From the NCBI RefSeq assembly GCF_018132105.1, contig NZ_JWHL01000004.1, forward strand, positions 84,429 to 148,428: a stretch of DNA of 64,000 nt, in the 5' to 3' direction. The position numbers and the translations under genes are program-made. The notes below the pieces were generated by a model that ran no database searches, had not been told where the DNA came from, and was given only the letters and a program-made list of their open reading frames with translations. Each line of letters begins with the position of its first letter. Positions within the stretch are counted from its first letter, which is position 1. The DNA comes from Methanocalculus chunghsingensis (GTDB taxonomy: Archaea > Halobacteriota > Methanomicrobia > Methanomicrobiales > Methanocorpusculaceae). Shown in pieces: positions 1 through 8,470 of the stretch.

Positions 1-54
1 TCTGTGTTGAGCTTCGTAAAGATGATGGGGCTTGCGGGTCCTGCGAGGATGATC

Positions 55-837
55 ATGACTGATCGGAAGAAGAATCTCGATGCCGTCCTCAGAGAGAAGG
101 CTCCCCTCATTATTGCCTTCTCGGGGGGGGTGGACAGCTCTCTCCTCGCAGCGGTTGCCGCAGAGGCCGTTCCTGGAAAGGTCCGGTATATTCTCCTTGA
201 TTCACCGATCATGCCGCGGAGGGCAGTCGCTGATGCACGACGGATTGCAGAGGAGATCGGGATCGATCTCGAGGTGGTGGACTTTCCTATCCTCGATGAT
301 GAATCATTCTGTGGTAATCCGAAAGATCGGTGTGCCATCTGTAAACGGCAGTCGTCAGCGATCCTCAAAGGGTCTGCTGAGGGTGCGACAATAGCCGACG
401 GGGCGAATCTCTCGGACCTCGGGGAGTACCGCCCCGGCCTTGCCGTTGCCGATGAGGAGGGGGTTCTTCACCCGTTCATCGAGGCAGGGGTCGATAAGAG
501 AGGTATCCGTGAGCTGGCACGCGAATGCAGGCTCAGCTTCTGGAATAAACCTTCAAATGCCTGCCTTGCCACAAGGATCCCATATAATGAGCCGATAACC
601 CGGGAGAGGTTGATGATGATCGAGGAGGGCGAGGAGGTCCTCGCAGAGATCGGCTTTTCGCAGTTCCGTCTCCGGGTGCATGGGGATATTGCCAGGATCG
701 AGGTTCCTGAAGGGGAGCTGGATCAGGTGATCGCCCATCGGAAGGAAATTCTGGAGATTTTCAGGGAACTAGGCTTCCTCTATGTTACCCTCGATCTTGG
801 AGGATTCCGGAGCGGGAGTATGGATGAAGGACTATGA
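55..837 (+). CDS. larE: LarE-type ATP-dependent PP-loop sulfurtransferase
   Basis: A 260-residue member of the LarE/TIGR00268 branch of the PP-loop ATPases. SGGVDSS at residues 23-29 is the ATP-pyrophosphate loop. C93 and C96 (DRCAICKRQ) and C170 (ACLATRIPY) are the cysteines expected in the family: known LarE proteins either sacrifice one cysteine sulfur or hold a 4Fe-4S cluster at three. Which type this is cannot be told by eye. The start at 55 (or ATG at 49) matches the usual short lead before the PP-loop; reading to base 4 adds an unlikely tail. It opens a sulfur-metabolism island, and a shortened paralogue lies at 13291. The target of sulfuration is unknown. Confidence 0.85.
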   Translation: MTDRKKNLDAVLREKAPLIIAFSGGVDSSLLAAVAAEAVPGKVRYILLDSPIMPRRAVADARRIAEEIGIDLEVVDFPILDDESFCGNPKDRCAICKRQSSAILKGSAEGATIADGANLSDLGEYRPGLAVADEEGVLHPFIEAGVDKRGIRELARECRLSFWNKPSNACLATRIPYNEPITRERLMMIEEGEEVLAEIGFSQFRLRVHGDIARIEVPEGELDQVIAHRKEILEIFRELGFLYVTLDLGGFRSGSMDEGL

Positions 838-892
838 TTGTCGCTCCGCCGGATCACCATGCCGACATGATCTCATCTTTATCCTGAATGCG

Positions 893-912
893 TGATGCCC
901 TTGTGGGCATCA
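893..912. terminator. Stem-loop after larE
   Basis: A perfect 8-bp inverted repeat, TGATGCCC / GGGCATCA, with a 4-nt loop lies about 55 bp after the larE stop codon and is followed by a short T-rich stretch. It may end the larE transcript. A role in the leader of the next gene is possible but less likely. Confidence 0.45.
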
Positions 913-970
913 TGACTGTTTTCGTGCTCTGTCTCTCGATTGCTGACCCTCAGGTCATTGATCGCAATAG

Positions 971-984
971 TTAACAATTGTGAA
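971..984. promoter_or_regulatory. Operator copy 1, TTAACAATTGTGAA
   Basis: This is one of six copies of a near-perfect palindrome in the first 13 kb. It lies 58 bp before the start of the HTH gene at 1043, which suggests autoregulation. Two of the six copies carry TTA instead of TTC in the left arm, this one and the one before the other regulator gene at 12966. Confidence 0.55.
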
Positions 985-1042
985 GTTCCATTGTACTATG
1001 GTGATTTCACTATGAGGGATCGTTTTTGTTGAGAGAAACAGC

Positions 1043-1297
1043 ATGAACCAAACAGAGCAGCGGAGTATTCGTCACCTGCCACCGTCGGCGAAGCTCCTCT
1101 ATAAAGTCCTCGAATCAGGTGGCCAGATGACACAGAAGGAACTGGTCACTGCGACCTCTCTCTCCCAGCGGACGGTACGATATTCTTTGAAAAGGTTGAA
1201 GGACGAGGGATATATCGTCGAACGGTACTACTTTGCAGATGCCCGGCAGAGCCTGTATGGTCTCTGGGATACCGCTCCCAGTACAGGCACCGTGTGA
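1043..1297 (+). CDS. Small winged-helix transcriptional regulator
   Basis: An 84-residue protein that is almost only a winged-helix DNA-binding domain. Residues 11-35 form the first helices (LPPSAKLLYKVLE), residues 36-60 the recognition part (TSLSQRTVRYSLKRLKDEG) and residues 61-75 the wing (ARQSLYGL). This layout is common in small archaeal MarR/ArsR-like regulators. There is no effector domain and no cysteine, so it would need a partner or act as a simple repressor. A copy of the island's palindrome lies upstream, and the gene sits between larE and the sulfhydrylase. It is one of two candidates for the protein that binds the palindrome. Confidence 0.8.
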   Translation: MNQTEQRSIRHLPPSAKLLYKVLESGGQMTQKELVTATSLSQRTVRYSLKRLKDEGYIVERYYFADARQSLYGLWDTAPSTGTV

Positions 1298-1424
1298 GGG
1301 CTTCTCTCATACCGTTTTTTACATCCCCGCCATATGTCAGAGTATTTAACTTTGGTGGCACCATATGGAATCGAGGATGGACCGATGCTTAAAAATAAAT
1401 GTACCTGAATCGGGAGTTGCCCGA

Positions 1425-2726
1425 TCAGATGGTGACTTTTTCCAGTGCCTGATTGAGGTCAAAGATGATATCTTCGATATCCTCGGTTCCAATCGCAAGC
1501 CTGATGTAATCCGGGGTGACACCGGTTGCCTTCTGCTCCTCTTCGGTGAGCTGCTGGTGTGTGGTTGTTGCCGGATGGATCACAAGACTTTTTGAATCGC
1601 CGATATTTGCAAGATGGGAGAAGAGTTTCAGTGACTCTATGACAGTGCGTCCCGCTTCAACCCCTCCCTTCACACCAAATCCGACGAGGGGACCGAAGTT
1701 TCCATTCAGGTATTTTGTAGCCTTTGCGTGGCTCTCATGGTCCGGCAGTCCGGGATAATTGACCCAGGCTACATTTGGGTGTTTGCTGAGAAACTCTGCA
1801 ACCGCCTGCGCATTCTTTCCATGCCGTTCGATCCGGAGGTGGAGTGTCTCAAGTCCGATCAGGAAGAGCCATGAATTGAATGGAGAGAGTGCAGCCCCGG
1901 TGTCTCTCAGAAGCTGAAGCCTGAGTTTGAAGGCGACTACAACATTGCCAAGTCCCGGGAAGTTCCCGAAGGTATCCCAGTATTTCACCCCGTGGTAACT
2001 CGGATCAGGTTCTGTAAACTCCGGAAATTTACCCCGGCTCCAGTCAAATCTGCCTGCATCGACGACAACCCCGCCGAGCGAATTCCCATGGCCGCCGATG
2101 TACTTCGTGGCAGAGAGCACAACAATATCTGCCCCATGGTCGATGGGCCGGACAATTCCAACCGCCGTCGTGTTATCAACAACGAATGGAATCTCATGCT
2201 CATGGGCAATGGCTGCGATCGCTTCAAAGTCAGGGATATCGAGTTTCGGGTTCCCGATCGTCTCTGCATAGATGGCACGGGTCTTGTCTGTGATGGCTCT
2301 TCGGAATACCTCCGGGTCGGTTGAATCGACAAATACAACTTTCCTGCCGAATTTTGGGAAGGTATAATTGAAGAGCTGATAGGTTCCGCCATAGAGATTA
2401 TCCGCTGAGACGATCTCATCTCCCGGCCGTGTTATGGTCAGGAGGGCATTGGTGATCGCTGCCATTCCTGAAGCGAATGCAAGGGCAGCTGTCCCACCCT
2501 CGATTGCTGCCACCCTCTTCTCGAAGACATCGGTCGTCGGGTTCATCAGCCGGGTATAGATATTTCCAAGCTCCCTGAGGCCGAAGAGATTCGCTGCGTG
2601 TTCTGTATTCTGAAAGACATATGATGTCGTCTGGTAAAGAGGGACGGCCCGCGATCCGGTCGTCGGATCCGGTTCCTGCCCCGCATGAAGTGCCTGTGTT
2701 CCCAGTCGGTATGGTGTTTCTGTCAT
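1425..2726 (-). CDS. metY: O-acetylhomoserine sulfhydrylase (PLP enzyme)
   Basis: A 433-residue Cys/Met-metabolism PLP enzyme. The N-terminal signature ([20 protein letters not shown]) and the PLP-lysine region ([13 protein letters not shown]) are typical of O-acetylhomoserine aminocarboxypropyltransferase, which makes homocysteine from O-acetylhomoserine and sulfide. The start at 2726 fits the family N-terminus; a longer reading would run into the upstream gene. It lies 10 bp after pscS, so both are probably transcribed from the operator-bearing promoter near 4180. Its substrate is expected to come from MetX at 11287. Confidence 0.92.
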   Translation of the reverse strand: MTETPYRLGTQALHAGQEPDPTTGSRAVPLYQTTSYVFQNTEHAANLFGLRELGNIYTRLMNPTTDVFEKRVAAIEGGTAALAFASGMAAITNALLTITRPGDEIVSADNLYGGTYQLFNYTFPKFGRKVVFVDSTDPEVFRRAITDKTRAIYAETIGNPKLDIPDFEAIAAIAHEHEIPFVVDNTTAVGIVRPIDHGADIVVLSATKYIGGHGNSLGGVVVDAGRFDWSRGKFPEFTEPDPSYHGVKYWDTFGNFPGLGNVVVAFKLRLQLLRDTGAALSPFNSWLFLIGLETLHLRIERHGKNAQAVAEFLSKHPNVAWVNYPGLPDHESHAKATKYLNGNFGPLVGFGVKGGVEAGRTVIESLKLFSHLANIGDSKSLVIHPATTTHQQLTEEEQKATGVTPDYIRLAIGTEDIEDIIFDLNQALEKVTI

Positions 2727-2736
2727 GGTATTCGTC

Positions 2737-4101
2737 TCATTCTGCAATCGGTAATTCGTATTTTTCTGCAATTTCGATGAATACATCGGCGAGATAGTGT
2801 ACCTGCTTCTCACTGAGGCCGTAGGTGTTCAGCTTCCAGGTACGTGTGGCACCTGCAAACTCGCCGATGATTCCCCGCTCTGATAACTCGTCACTGAGGA
2901 AGAATCCTCGGCGTTTATGGGTCTTTGCAACGGTGTCGAAGCTCCCCGTAGTGTCCACTTTTGTGAGGGTATGTTTCCGTGGGTACTCGGAGACGACCCA
3001 GCTTCCCGTGATCGAGAGGAGCCGGTCGATGAAGTAGTTCGATCGCCGCACCTCATCGTCCCAGTGGAGTGTCCGCTCTTTCACCGCCGGGAAGGACGCC
3101 ATCATCGAGAGGAGCGTCCCCCCCATCAGGGTGCACCCGAGCATCTGGACCTCTTTGATCCCAAATTTCCTCTTCGTCAGGTCTCCGGTCATTGCAGTGG
3201 TGTTCAGGACCTTCTCTGCCCATTCGCTGGATACGGCAAGTACTCCGGAAGGAGCGACTGATGCCATACTTTTGTGTCCTGACCCGACGACGAAGTCAAC
3301 GCCGAGCGCCTTTCCATCCACGGGCATGATCCCGACGGTATAGGCGCCATTGTAGAGGATCGGGATGTCGTATTGATGTGCTACTTTTGCAATAGCGGAG
3401 ATATCATGAACATTTGCGTTCTGGTAGTCGACATGATCCATCATCACAAGGGCGGGAGTCTTCCCTGTCTCGCGGATCACATCTTCAATCTTCACTGCGG
3501 TTGCCTCAGGGGTGACGAGATTCTTTTCGTTGAGCGGAACCTCTCTGACGACCCCACCTGCACCTTCGACTGCGAGGAACTCGGTGTAATGGGCAAGTGC
3601 AGAGACGATAACACTGTCCCCTTTCGCAACAAGGCTCTGAGCGACCGCCTGGAATCCCCTTCTGGCTCCCGGTACCACACGGGCAACATCCATATTCACG
3701 TAGGATGCAAGGTCTGCATGAAACTCTGCAATGCCCGGTTTTGTGATCTTATCCAGACGGAAGGGTTTTCGGCAGGCGTCACAGGTCGAGTACCCGTCAC
3801 CGTAGGCGGCAAGCGCTTTCCTCGCCTCCGGAGTCAGTCTTCCAGCTGCCTGAATCGGCTGGATATTGATGAAATCCTCTTCCCGTGATCGGATGGGAAT
3901 ACTGTCGGCAATCTTTGTGATACGTGCTGTGCCGGTATCTCCTTCCAGCTCCGAGATGATCGCCTTCAGTTCTGCGATCTTCTCATCAAATGCCCTCTCC
4001 TCACTCTTGTCAAGACCTTTCGGGACTGATCCGCGATAGATCTCCCGCATATCCTCAAGGGTGAAGATCGCCTCGAATAACTTCTGTACTCTGATACTCA
4101 T
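2737..4101 (-). CDS. pscS: O-phosphoseryl-tRNA:Cys-tRNA synthase (SepCysS)
   Basis: A PLP enzyme of 454 residues that converts O-phosphoseryl-tRNA(Cys) to Cys-tRNA(Cys), the tRNA-dependent cysteine route of methanogens. C107 and C110 ([10 protein letters not shown]) match the cysteine pair that carries sulfur in the family, and K277 ([10 protein letters not shown]) is the PLP lysine. The first 60-70 residues are an extra N-terminal helical segment; a SepCysE-like tail is a possible explanation, but that is inference. The start at 4101 leaves a 65-bp leader after the palindrome. The first gene of a pscS-metY operon. Confidence 0.92.
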   Translation of the reverse strand: MSIRVQKLFEAIFTLEDMREIYRGSVPKGLDKSEERAFDEKIAELKAIISELEGDTGTARITKIADSIPIRSREEDFINIQPIQAAGRLTPEARKALAAYGDGYSTCDACRKPFRLDKITKPGIAEFHADLASYVNMDVARVVPGARRGFQAVAQSLVAKGDSVIVSALAHYTEFLAVEGAGGVVREVPLNEKNLVTPEATAVKIEDVIRETGKTPALVMMDHVDYQNANVHDISAIAKVAHQYDIPILYNGAYTVGIMPVDGKALGVDFVVGSGHKSMASVAPSGVLAVSSEWAEKVLNTTAMTGDLTKRKFGIKEVQMLGCTLMGGTLLSMMASFPAVKERTLHWDDEVRRSNYFIDRLLSITGSWVVSEYPRKHTLTKVDTTGSFDTVAKTHKRRGFFLSDELSERGIIGEFAGATRTWKLNTYGLSEKQVHYLADVFIEIAEKYELPIAE

Positions 4102-4165
4102 GATCCCTCTCCACTCTGAATAATAGGATACATTCTTCCGCCTCTTCTTGTGAGTGCAATGAATA

Positions 4166-4179
4166 TTCACAATTGTGAA
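4166..4179. promoter_or_regulatory. Operator copy 2, perfect palindrome TTCACAATTGTGAA
   Basis: A perfect 14-bp palindrome upstream of pscS on the minus strand. A TATA element (gatataaatatt on the minus strand, 4201-4212) places the expected transcription start at about 4180, so the palindrome covers the start site and the first bases of the transcript. That position suits a repressor. Confidence 0.7.
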
Positions 4180-4284
4180 CTCATTATAGATAGATTCTAG
4201 AATATTTATATCTTCATGAAGAGGCGCTTTTTGTCGGTGCACCCGATTATTAAAAGTAGGGGCTGGTTGTATCGTACCCGGTTG

Positions 4285-4959
4285 CTACAGGAGACCTGGA
4301 AACAGGGGTCCCATGAGATAATAAAGAGCCACAGAAAGGATGATTATCCCTGCACCTCTCCGTATCCCAACCTGATACCGGGTCAGAACCCGGAGGATAC
4401 CGGAGACCCGTTCTTCCGAGAGGGCCGAGAGGAGAAGAAGCGGTGTTGCCATGCCGATTCCAAAGATGATAAAGTGCACCAGGCTGGTTATGGCTTCAGG
4501 TATGGTTGCTGAAAGGGCAAAGATCATAAGGAGCCCGGCTGGGTTGCAGGGGAGGGCAACAAGACCGAAGAATCCACCGTACAGCAGAGCTGCTGCATGT
4601 TGGGAATGTGCCGTCGGGACATCAATGCCCGGAAAGAGACGGCCCGGATCCAGGCCAAGGATCATTCCTGCACCAAGGAAGACGAGCAGTATGTATATGA
4701 TTGGGCTTATGAGTCGAATCGCTGTGGATAGCGGTGTATTCACAATAATCACGAAGAAAAGACCGAAGAGAAGCATCGATCCTATCGCACCGGCGCTGAC
4801 GATGAGCCCCAGATACAGAGGGGACCTCATCCACCCCTCTCTATTACCTGAGGCGAGATAGGCAAGATAGCCGGGATAGAGGGGAAGGACACAGACTGCC
4901 CCGAGAGGGGTATAGATCCCGGCAAAAAATGAGAGGATCAAGGTTTCAGAGGTAATCAT
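4285..4959 (-). CDS. CcdA/DsbD-like transmembrane thiol transporter
   Basis: A 224-residue membrane protein with about six hydrophobic segments. The first is followed by PLGAVCVLPLYPGYL, the Cys-Pro motif of CcdA/DsbD proteins, and a second LPCNPAGLLM motif lies near residue 134. Together these are the two redox cysteines that pass electrons across the membrane. The start codon overlaps the stop of the thioredoxin-like lipoprotein gene by 4 bp (ATGA), so the two are translationally coupled and probably form one relay from cytoplasm to cell exterior. The final partner is unknown. Confidence 0.85.
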   Translation of the reverse strand: MITSETLILSFFAGIYTPLGAVCVLPLYPGYLAYLASGNREGWMRSPLYLGLIVSAGAIGSMLLFGLFFVIIVNTPLSTAIRLISPIIYILLVFLGAGMILGLDPGRLFPGIDVPTAHSQHAAALLYGGFFGLVALPCNPAGLLMIFALSATIPEAITSLVHFIIFGIGMATPLLLLSALSEERVSGILRVLTRYQVGIRRGAGIIILSVALYYLMGPLFPGLL

Positions 4960-5516
4960 GAAGAGAGATCTCCGATGATCGCGGCGAGCCCCTCAGATGA
5001 GAAGACACCAGGCCCGAGGAAATAGATGGTATCGTTATAGAGGAGTATCGTCTGCGGAGTGGATTGCATGAACCTGATCCCGAATGTTTCAATAAGTCCT
5101 ATTGAGAGTTGTGCGGGTGCTGTCACAAAGAGCCCCTGGTACCCGTTTCTCTCCACATATCGCCTGACTGTGGCACTCCCTTCACCAGGATCGATATTTA
5201 ATCCCACTACAATAGAGAAGTCGGGATATTCCCTCTGAAGATCTGTCGATTCTCTGAACTGGGCTCCACATGCGGGGCATGAGGTGGTAAAGGTATGGAT
5301 GATGACCGGTTTTCCAGACGCCATCAGAGATCCAAGGGTGAACTCTTCCTCTGTTGGAATGTCGGTGAGCGGTATTGTCAACCAGGGTATGCTATCCGTT
5401 TCAGAAACTATCTCCGTCGCTCTCTCATCCTGGAATCCGGTACAGCCGGAGGCAAGAAGAAGGGTGAGAACGACCAGGCAGACATACACTTTTTTTCCAT
5501 GACCGTTTCCTACCAT
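4956..5516 (-). CDS. TlpA/thioredoxin-like lipoprotein
   Basis: A 186-residue protein with a basic and hydrophobic N-terminus ending in LLLASGC, a lipobox-like motif, so it should be anchored outside the membrane. The redox motif is CPAC in TFTTSCPACGAQ near residue 100, within a thioredoxin fold of the TlpA/AhpC type. The gene overlaps the CcdA-like gene and should take electrons from it. A TATA-like element on the minus strand near 5600 (aattatatatt) suggests its own promoter, separate from the ThiF-like gene upstream. Confidence 0.85.
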   Translation of the reverse strand: MVGNGHGKKVYVCLVVLTLLLASGCTGFQDERATEIVSETDSIPWLTIPLTDIPTEEEFTLGSLMASGKPVIIHTFTTSCPACGAQFRESTDLQREYPDFSIVVGLNIDPGEGSATVRRYVERNGYQGLFVTAPAQLSIGLIETFGIRFMQSTPQTILLYNDTIYFLGPGVFSSEGLAAIIGDLSS

Positions 5517-5628
5517 ACACCCCCCCTCTCACTCTCTCGATAACGAATCTCGTACAAAAAGAGATATCATCGCATGTATGTCAGTTATTCCTTTCAATAT
5601 ATAATTAAGGTAATGAATGTGAGCCGGG

Positions 5629-6396
5629 TTACTGAATCCAACCGTGATCCTGTTGATCGACAGCGCCCATCACATCCCCTTTCCCACAAACATGGCACCG
5701 TGGGTTCTTCTCAAGCCTGATCTCATCAACCGTGGATCGCTCGCCATCCCAGTGAAGGAGGCGATTCAAAAGGAGCTCTCCTGTGCCGGTGAGATACTTG
5801 ATCACCTCAGTTGCCTGCACCATTCCAATGAATCCGGGTGTCACCCCGACCACCGGAAAGACCTCGACAGGGGGAGGGTGGGGGAAGGTGCATGCCAGGC
5901 ATGCAGTCTTCCCCGGGAGTATGGTTGTCGCCTGTCCGCAGAGACCCCGGATCCCGCCATGAAAGAAGGGGATCTCCTTTATATATGCTGCTTTATTCAA
6001 TAGATACCTGGTTGGGAAGTTATCCAACGCATCGACAATTCCATCTGCATCTCCGATGAGATCGAGGACATTTGTCTCATCAATGGTTATATCGATGGCC
6101 TCAATTGAGATATCAGGATTAATCTCCCTGAGTTTTACGGATGCTGACACGGTCTTCCTCTCCCCGATATCCCGATTAAAGTGGAGTATCTGTCTGTTGA
6201 GATTTGTGAGTTCAACACTATCTTTGTCAACAAGAACAATGCGCCCAACTCCTGCAACTGCAAGGTAGATGGCTATCGGAGAACCAAGCCCTCCTGCCCC
6301 GGCAATAAATATCGTTGCCGTCTTGAGCTGCTCCTGGCCACTCTCACCAAAGAGCATGATCTGACGTTTATATCGATTACGTTCCTGTTCAGAAAT
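5629..6396 (-). CDS. ThiF/MoeB/UbaA-family E1-like adenylyltransferase (copy 1)
   Basis: A 255-residue E1-like enzyme that adenylates the C-terminal glycine of a ubiquitin-like sulfur carrier. The nucleotide loop is GAGGLGSP; the Asp and LTNLNRQILH segments follow. Zinc cysteine pairs are CLAC and CHVC near the C-terminus. The start at 6396 matches the paralogue at 41173, which begins the same way before RYKRQI. No sulfur carrier lies beside it; the only one seen is at 42103. tRNA-Cys ends 39 bp upstream on the same strand, so read-through from the tRNA promoter is likely. Confidence 0.9.
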   Translation of the reverse strand: MSEQERNRYKRQIMLFGESGQEQLKTATIFIAGAGGLGSPIAIYLAVAGVGRIVLVDKDSVELTNLNRQILHFNRDIGERKTVSASVKLREINPDISIEAIDITIDETNVLDLIGDADGIVDALDNFPTRYLLNKAAYIKEIPFFHGGIRGLCGQATTILPGKTACLACTFPHPPPVEVFPVVGVTPGFIGMVQATEVIKYLTGTGELLLNRLLHWDGERSTVDEIRLEKNPRCHVCGKGDVMGAVDQQDHGWIQ

Positions 6397-6435
6397 CATA
6401 AAAATCACTCAGTCTGCGCACTATCTGGTGATAAG

Positions 6436-6507
6436 AGCCAGAGCCCGGAATCGAACCGGGATGTAGTTGATCTGCAGTCAACCGCGTAGCCACTCCGCCA
6501 CTCTGGC
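6436..6507 (-). tRNA. tRNA-Cys (anticodon GCA)
   Basis: A 72-nt cloverleaf read on the minus strand. The acceptor stem is GCCAGAG paired with CTCTGGC, the discriminator base is U, the anticodon loop is CTGCAGA with GCA at its centre, and the T arm is CCCGG-TTCGATT-CCGGG. No CCA is encoded. The promoter has a TATA-like element near 6532-6540, and the palindrome at 6515-6528 lies exactly between it and the tRNA 5' end. Being next to SepCysS and cysteine-biosynthesis genes fits its role as the tRNA on which cysteine is made. Confidence 0.95.
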
Positions 6508-6514
6508 ACCGCTA

Positions 6515-6528
6515 TTCACAATTGTGAC
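6515..6528. promoter_or_regulatory. Operator copy 3 at the tRNA-Cys promoter
   Basis: TTCACAATTGTGAC, one mismatch from the perfect palindrome. Seen from the minus strand it spans roughly -8 to -21 from the mature tRNA end, between TATA box and transcription start. A bound protein there should block initiation. It faces copy 4, 117 bp away between their near ends. Confidence 0.65.
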
Positions 6529-6644
6529 TTCGCTATAATCAACTCTTACCTCTGATACATTAATGGCTTCGAATCCGGCAAAAATCACCTCATTTTTTCT
6601 TCAATCCGAAGATATATTACCCCGCAGAACAAAATATCGGACAA

Positions 6645-6658
6645 ATCACAATTGTGAA
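6645..6658. promoter_or_regulatory. Operator copy 4 before the radical SAM gene
   Basis: ATCACAATTGTGAA lies 9 bp before the radical SAM start codon. An upstream TATA element (gatatatta, 6611-6619) predicts a transcription start near 6640-6645, so the palindrome covers the beginning of the transcript. With copy 3 it makes a divergent, two-operator control region. Confidence 0.65.
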
Positions 6659-6667
6659 AGGTTGAAA

Positions 6668-7669
6668 ATGGCTCATCATTCAATGACCCTGGAAGAGAAG
6701 GCATTTCTCCTCAGTATTGGATCAATTGAGCTTGATGAACGGCTGTTCTCACATATAACCAGTACCCAGGCAACTGCGGGTCCCGGGGCTGGTGGAATTT
6801 CAGTATTCATACGCTCGGGTGAGCACAGGGTACGCCTGGCCGTAAAAGATCATTCCCCACTACAACTCCTTCCTGAGGAGGATGGAGTTGTTATTCTCTA
6901 TCATAACGAGCCGTTTGTGTATGGATTTCTTGAAACGCCACTCTGCCACTGCCCGGAGCAGGCATATATCACCGTCAGTGAGCGGTGCATCTTCCACTGT
7001 AGATTCTGCCCGGTTCCAAAACTGCATGGCGGCAGGAAAAGCATCGAGACGATCATCGGGCTGGTCCAAGAGGCGTCTGCAACCGGGGGTCTCAAGGCAA
7101 TCTCCCTTACAAGCGGTGTTGCCATATCTCCTGAAGAGGAGGTGGAATGGATCGTTGAGGTGGTGCATGCACTCCACAGCCGTTTTGACCTCCCGATCGG
7201 TGTCTCTGTCTATCCGACAAAGGACTCCAGCAGGCTGCTCTATGATGCCGGTGCCGTTGAGATCAAGTATAATGTGGAGACGATGGACCCGGTGATCTTT
7301 GCTACTGTCTGCCCTGACTTCTCCTTATCTGAGATACTCGATGCACTCAGGGAGGCGGTCAGGATCTTCGGGAAAAACGCAGTATTTTCAAATTTCATCA
7401 TCGGACTTGGTGAGGATGACCAGACCGTGCTTGATGGTGTCACGACTCTTGCCCGGATGGGTGTCATCCCAAATCTCCGTCCGATCTCACCATCCCCACT
7501 TCGTGAAGGGGAGATCACCATTCAACGGCCATCACAGGAACGGCTCCTGTATCTTGCCAAAAAAACCGTTGAGATCCTGGTGCGGTATGGGCTTGATGCC
7601 CGGTCTGCCCGGACGATGTGCTTCCCATGCACCGGCTGTGATATCACACCGTTTCGGGATATTTACTAA
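6668..7669 (+). CDS. Radical SAM protein of unknown function, methanogen type
   Basis: A 333-residue radical SAM protein. The cluster motif is CIFHCRFC (CxxxCxxC) near residue 118, followed by a TIM-barrel-like region with GLGEDDQT. The C-terminus ends in a second cysteine group, MCFPCTGCDITPF, which could hold another cluster or zinc. The start at 6668 is preceded by AAAGGTTG; reading to 6563 would place the promoter and operator inside the coding region. It is followed by DUF1890 and DUF1894 in one transcript under operator copy 4. Substrate and product are unknown; a link to sulfur or cofactor maturation is inference. Confidence 0.85.
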   Translation: MAHHSMTLEEKAFLLSIGSIELDERLFSHITSTQATAGPGAGGISVFIRSGEHRVRLAVKDHSPLQLLPEEDGVVILYHNEPFVYGFLETPLCHCPEQAYITVSERCIFHCRFCPVPKLHGGRKSIETIIGLVQEASATGGLKAISLTSGVAISPEEEVEWIVEVVHALHSRFDLPIGVSVYPTKDSSRLLYDAGAVEIKYNVETMDPVIFATVCPDFSLSEILDALREAVRIFGKNAVFSNFIIGLGEDDQTVLDGVTTLARMGVIPNLRPISPSPLREGEITIQRPSQERLLYLAKKTVEILVRYGLDARSARTMCFPCTGCDITPFRDIY

Positions 7670-7684
7670 TTGAGGTTTTGTACT

Positions 7685-8134
7685 ATGGAAGAAGAAAGAG
7701 ATGAAACGCTTATCCTCCTTGGGTGCCCCGAGGTTCCGGTTCAGCAGGCACTTGCACTCTATGCAGCCGATCGCCTGAATGAAGCTGGCAAAGATGTACT
7801 GATCGCCGGGAACAGCGCGGTGCTGGTTCTCCTGAAGGTATCAGATCCAAAGAAGGTGTACGCAAAGAAGATGGTTGAACTGGATCGGTGTATCGAGGAA
7901 CTGGCATCAGGGGAACGGACTCCGTCCACATGCATTGTCTTTGCCCACAATGATGCCGGAATCAGTTATGCAACAACGATTCGATATCTCTTTGAAGGCC
8001 GTCTCATTGTCATTGTCTTTGGGAGAGAGGCAGAGGAACTCGCAGAACAGCTTGAGATCCCCTGCGAGATGATCGTCGAGAAGGCGGTTCATAATCCAGG
8101 CAAACTACGTAAAAAACTCGATGAGGTGCTTTGA
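7685..8134 (+). CDS. DUF1890 family protein (copy 1)
   Basis: A 149-residue methanogen-type protein of unknown function. The N-terminal LGCPEVPVQQALALYAADRL is nearly identical to the paralogue at 42386 and defines the family. A later segment, HNDAGISYA, is shared too. The start at 7685 keeps the same short lead before LGCPE in both copies. The gene follows the radical SAM gene by 15 bp and overlaps the DUF1894 gene by one base (TGATG). The two families occur as a pair in both places here, which suggests that they form a complex. Confidence 0.85.
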   Translation: MEEERDETLILLGCPEVPVQQALALYAADRLNEAGKDVLIAGNSAVLVLLKVSDPKKVYAKKMVELDRCIEELASGERTPSTCIVFAHNDAGISYATTIRYLFEGRLIVIVFGREAEELAEQLEIPCEMIVEKAVHNPGKLRKKLDEVL

Positions 8135-8418
8135 TGGGCTGTGTTGAAGATCTCGGTTATGATGTCCTCCTCTCCATGGCCTCCTTTAAGGAGTGCCGGA
8201 GCTATGTTGAAAAACACTTTAAAGAGGTCTATTATGTCGATCCGGGATTTAAGATCTTTGAGAAGCGGATCATCGGTGTTCCTCCCATTGCTCTTGGGAT
8301 AGATGGCGATGCAGTCATCCTCCCCTACACCAAACCCTGCCATGGCACCTACCTTCTCCGTGTCGTATCTTCAGAAGATGCGGTGATGGTGCGCAAAAAT
8401 GGGAGGGATAAGCCATAA
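8134..8418 (+). CDS. DUF1894 family protein (copy 1)
   Basis: A 94-residue protein, unknown function, that matches the copy at 42835 over its full length. Shared segments are MGCVEDLGYD, MASFKECRSY, YYVDPGFK and LPYTKPCHGTYLLRVV. The conserved cysteines in these segments (GC, ECR, PCHG) are candidates for metal or sulfur binding. It starts on the base shared with the DUF1890 stop codon, so translation is coupled. Confidence 0.85.
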   Translation: MGCVEDLGYDVLLSMASFKECRSYVEKHFKEVYYVDPGFKIFEKRIIGVPPIALGIDGDAVILPYTKPCHGTYLLRVVSSEDAVMVRKNGRDKP

Positions 8419-8470
8419 GGTCAGAGAGTGGTATAAGAATCCTGATGAGGATCCATCTGATTGAAGAGAG

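Noticed and set aside
3373..3888. A 171-codon open frame opposite pscS
   Set aside because: Cysteine-rich by chance of the opposite codons; the SepCysS motifs, including the PLP lysine and CxxC, are on the other strand.
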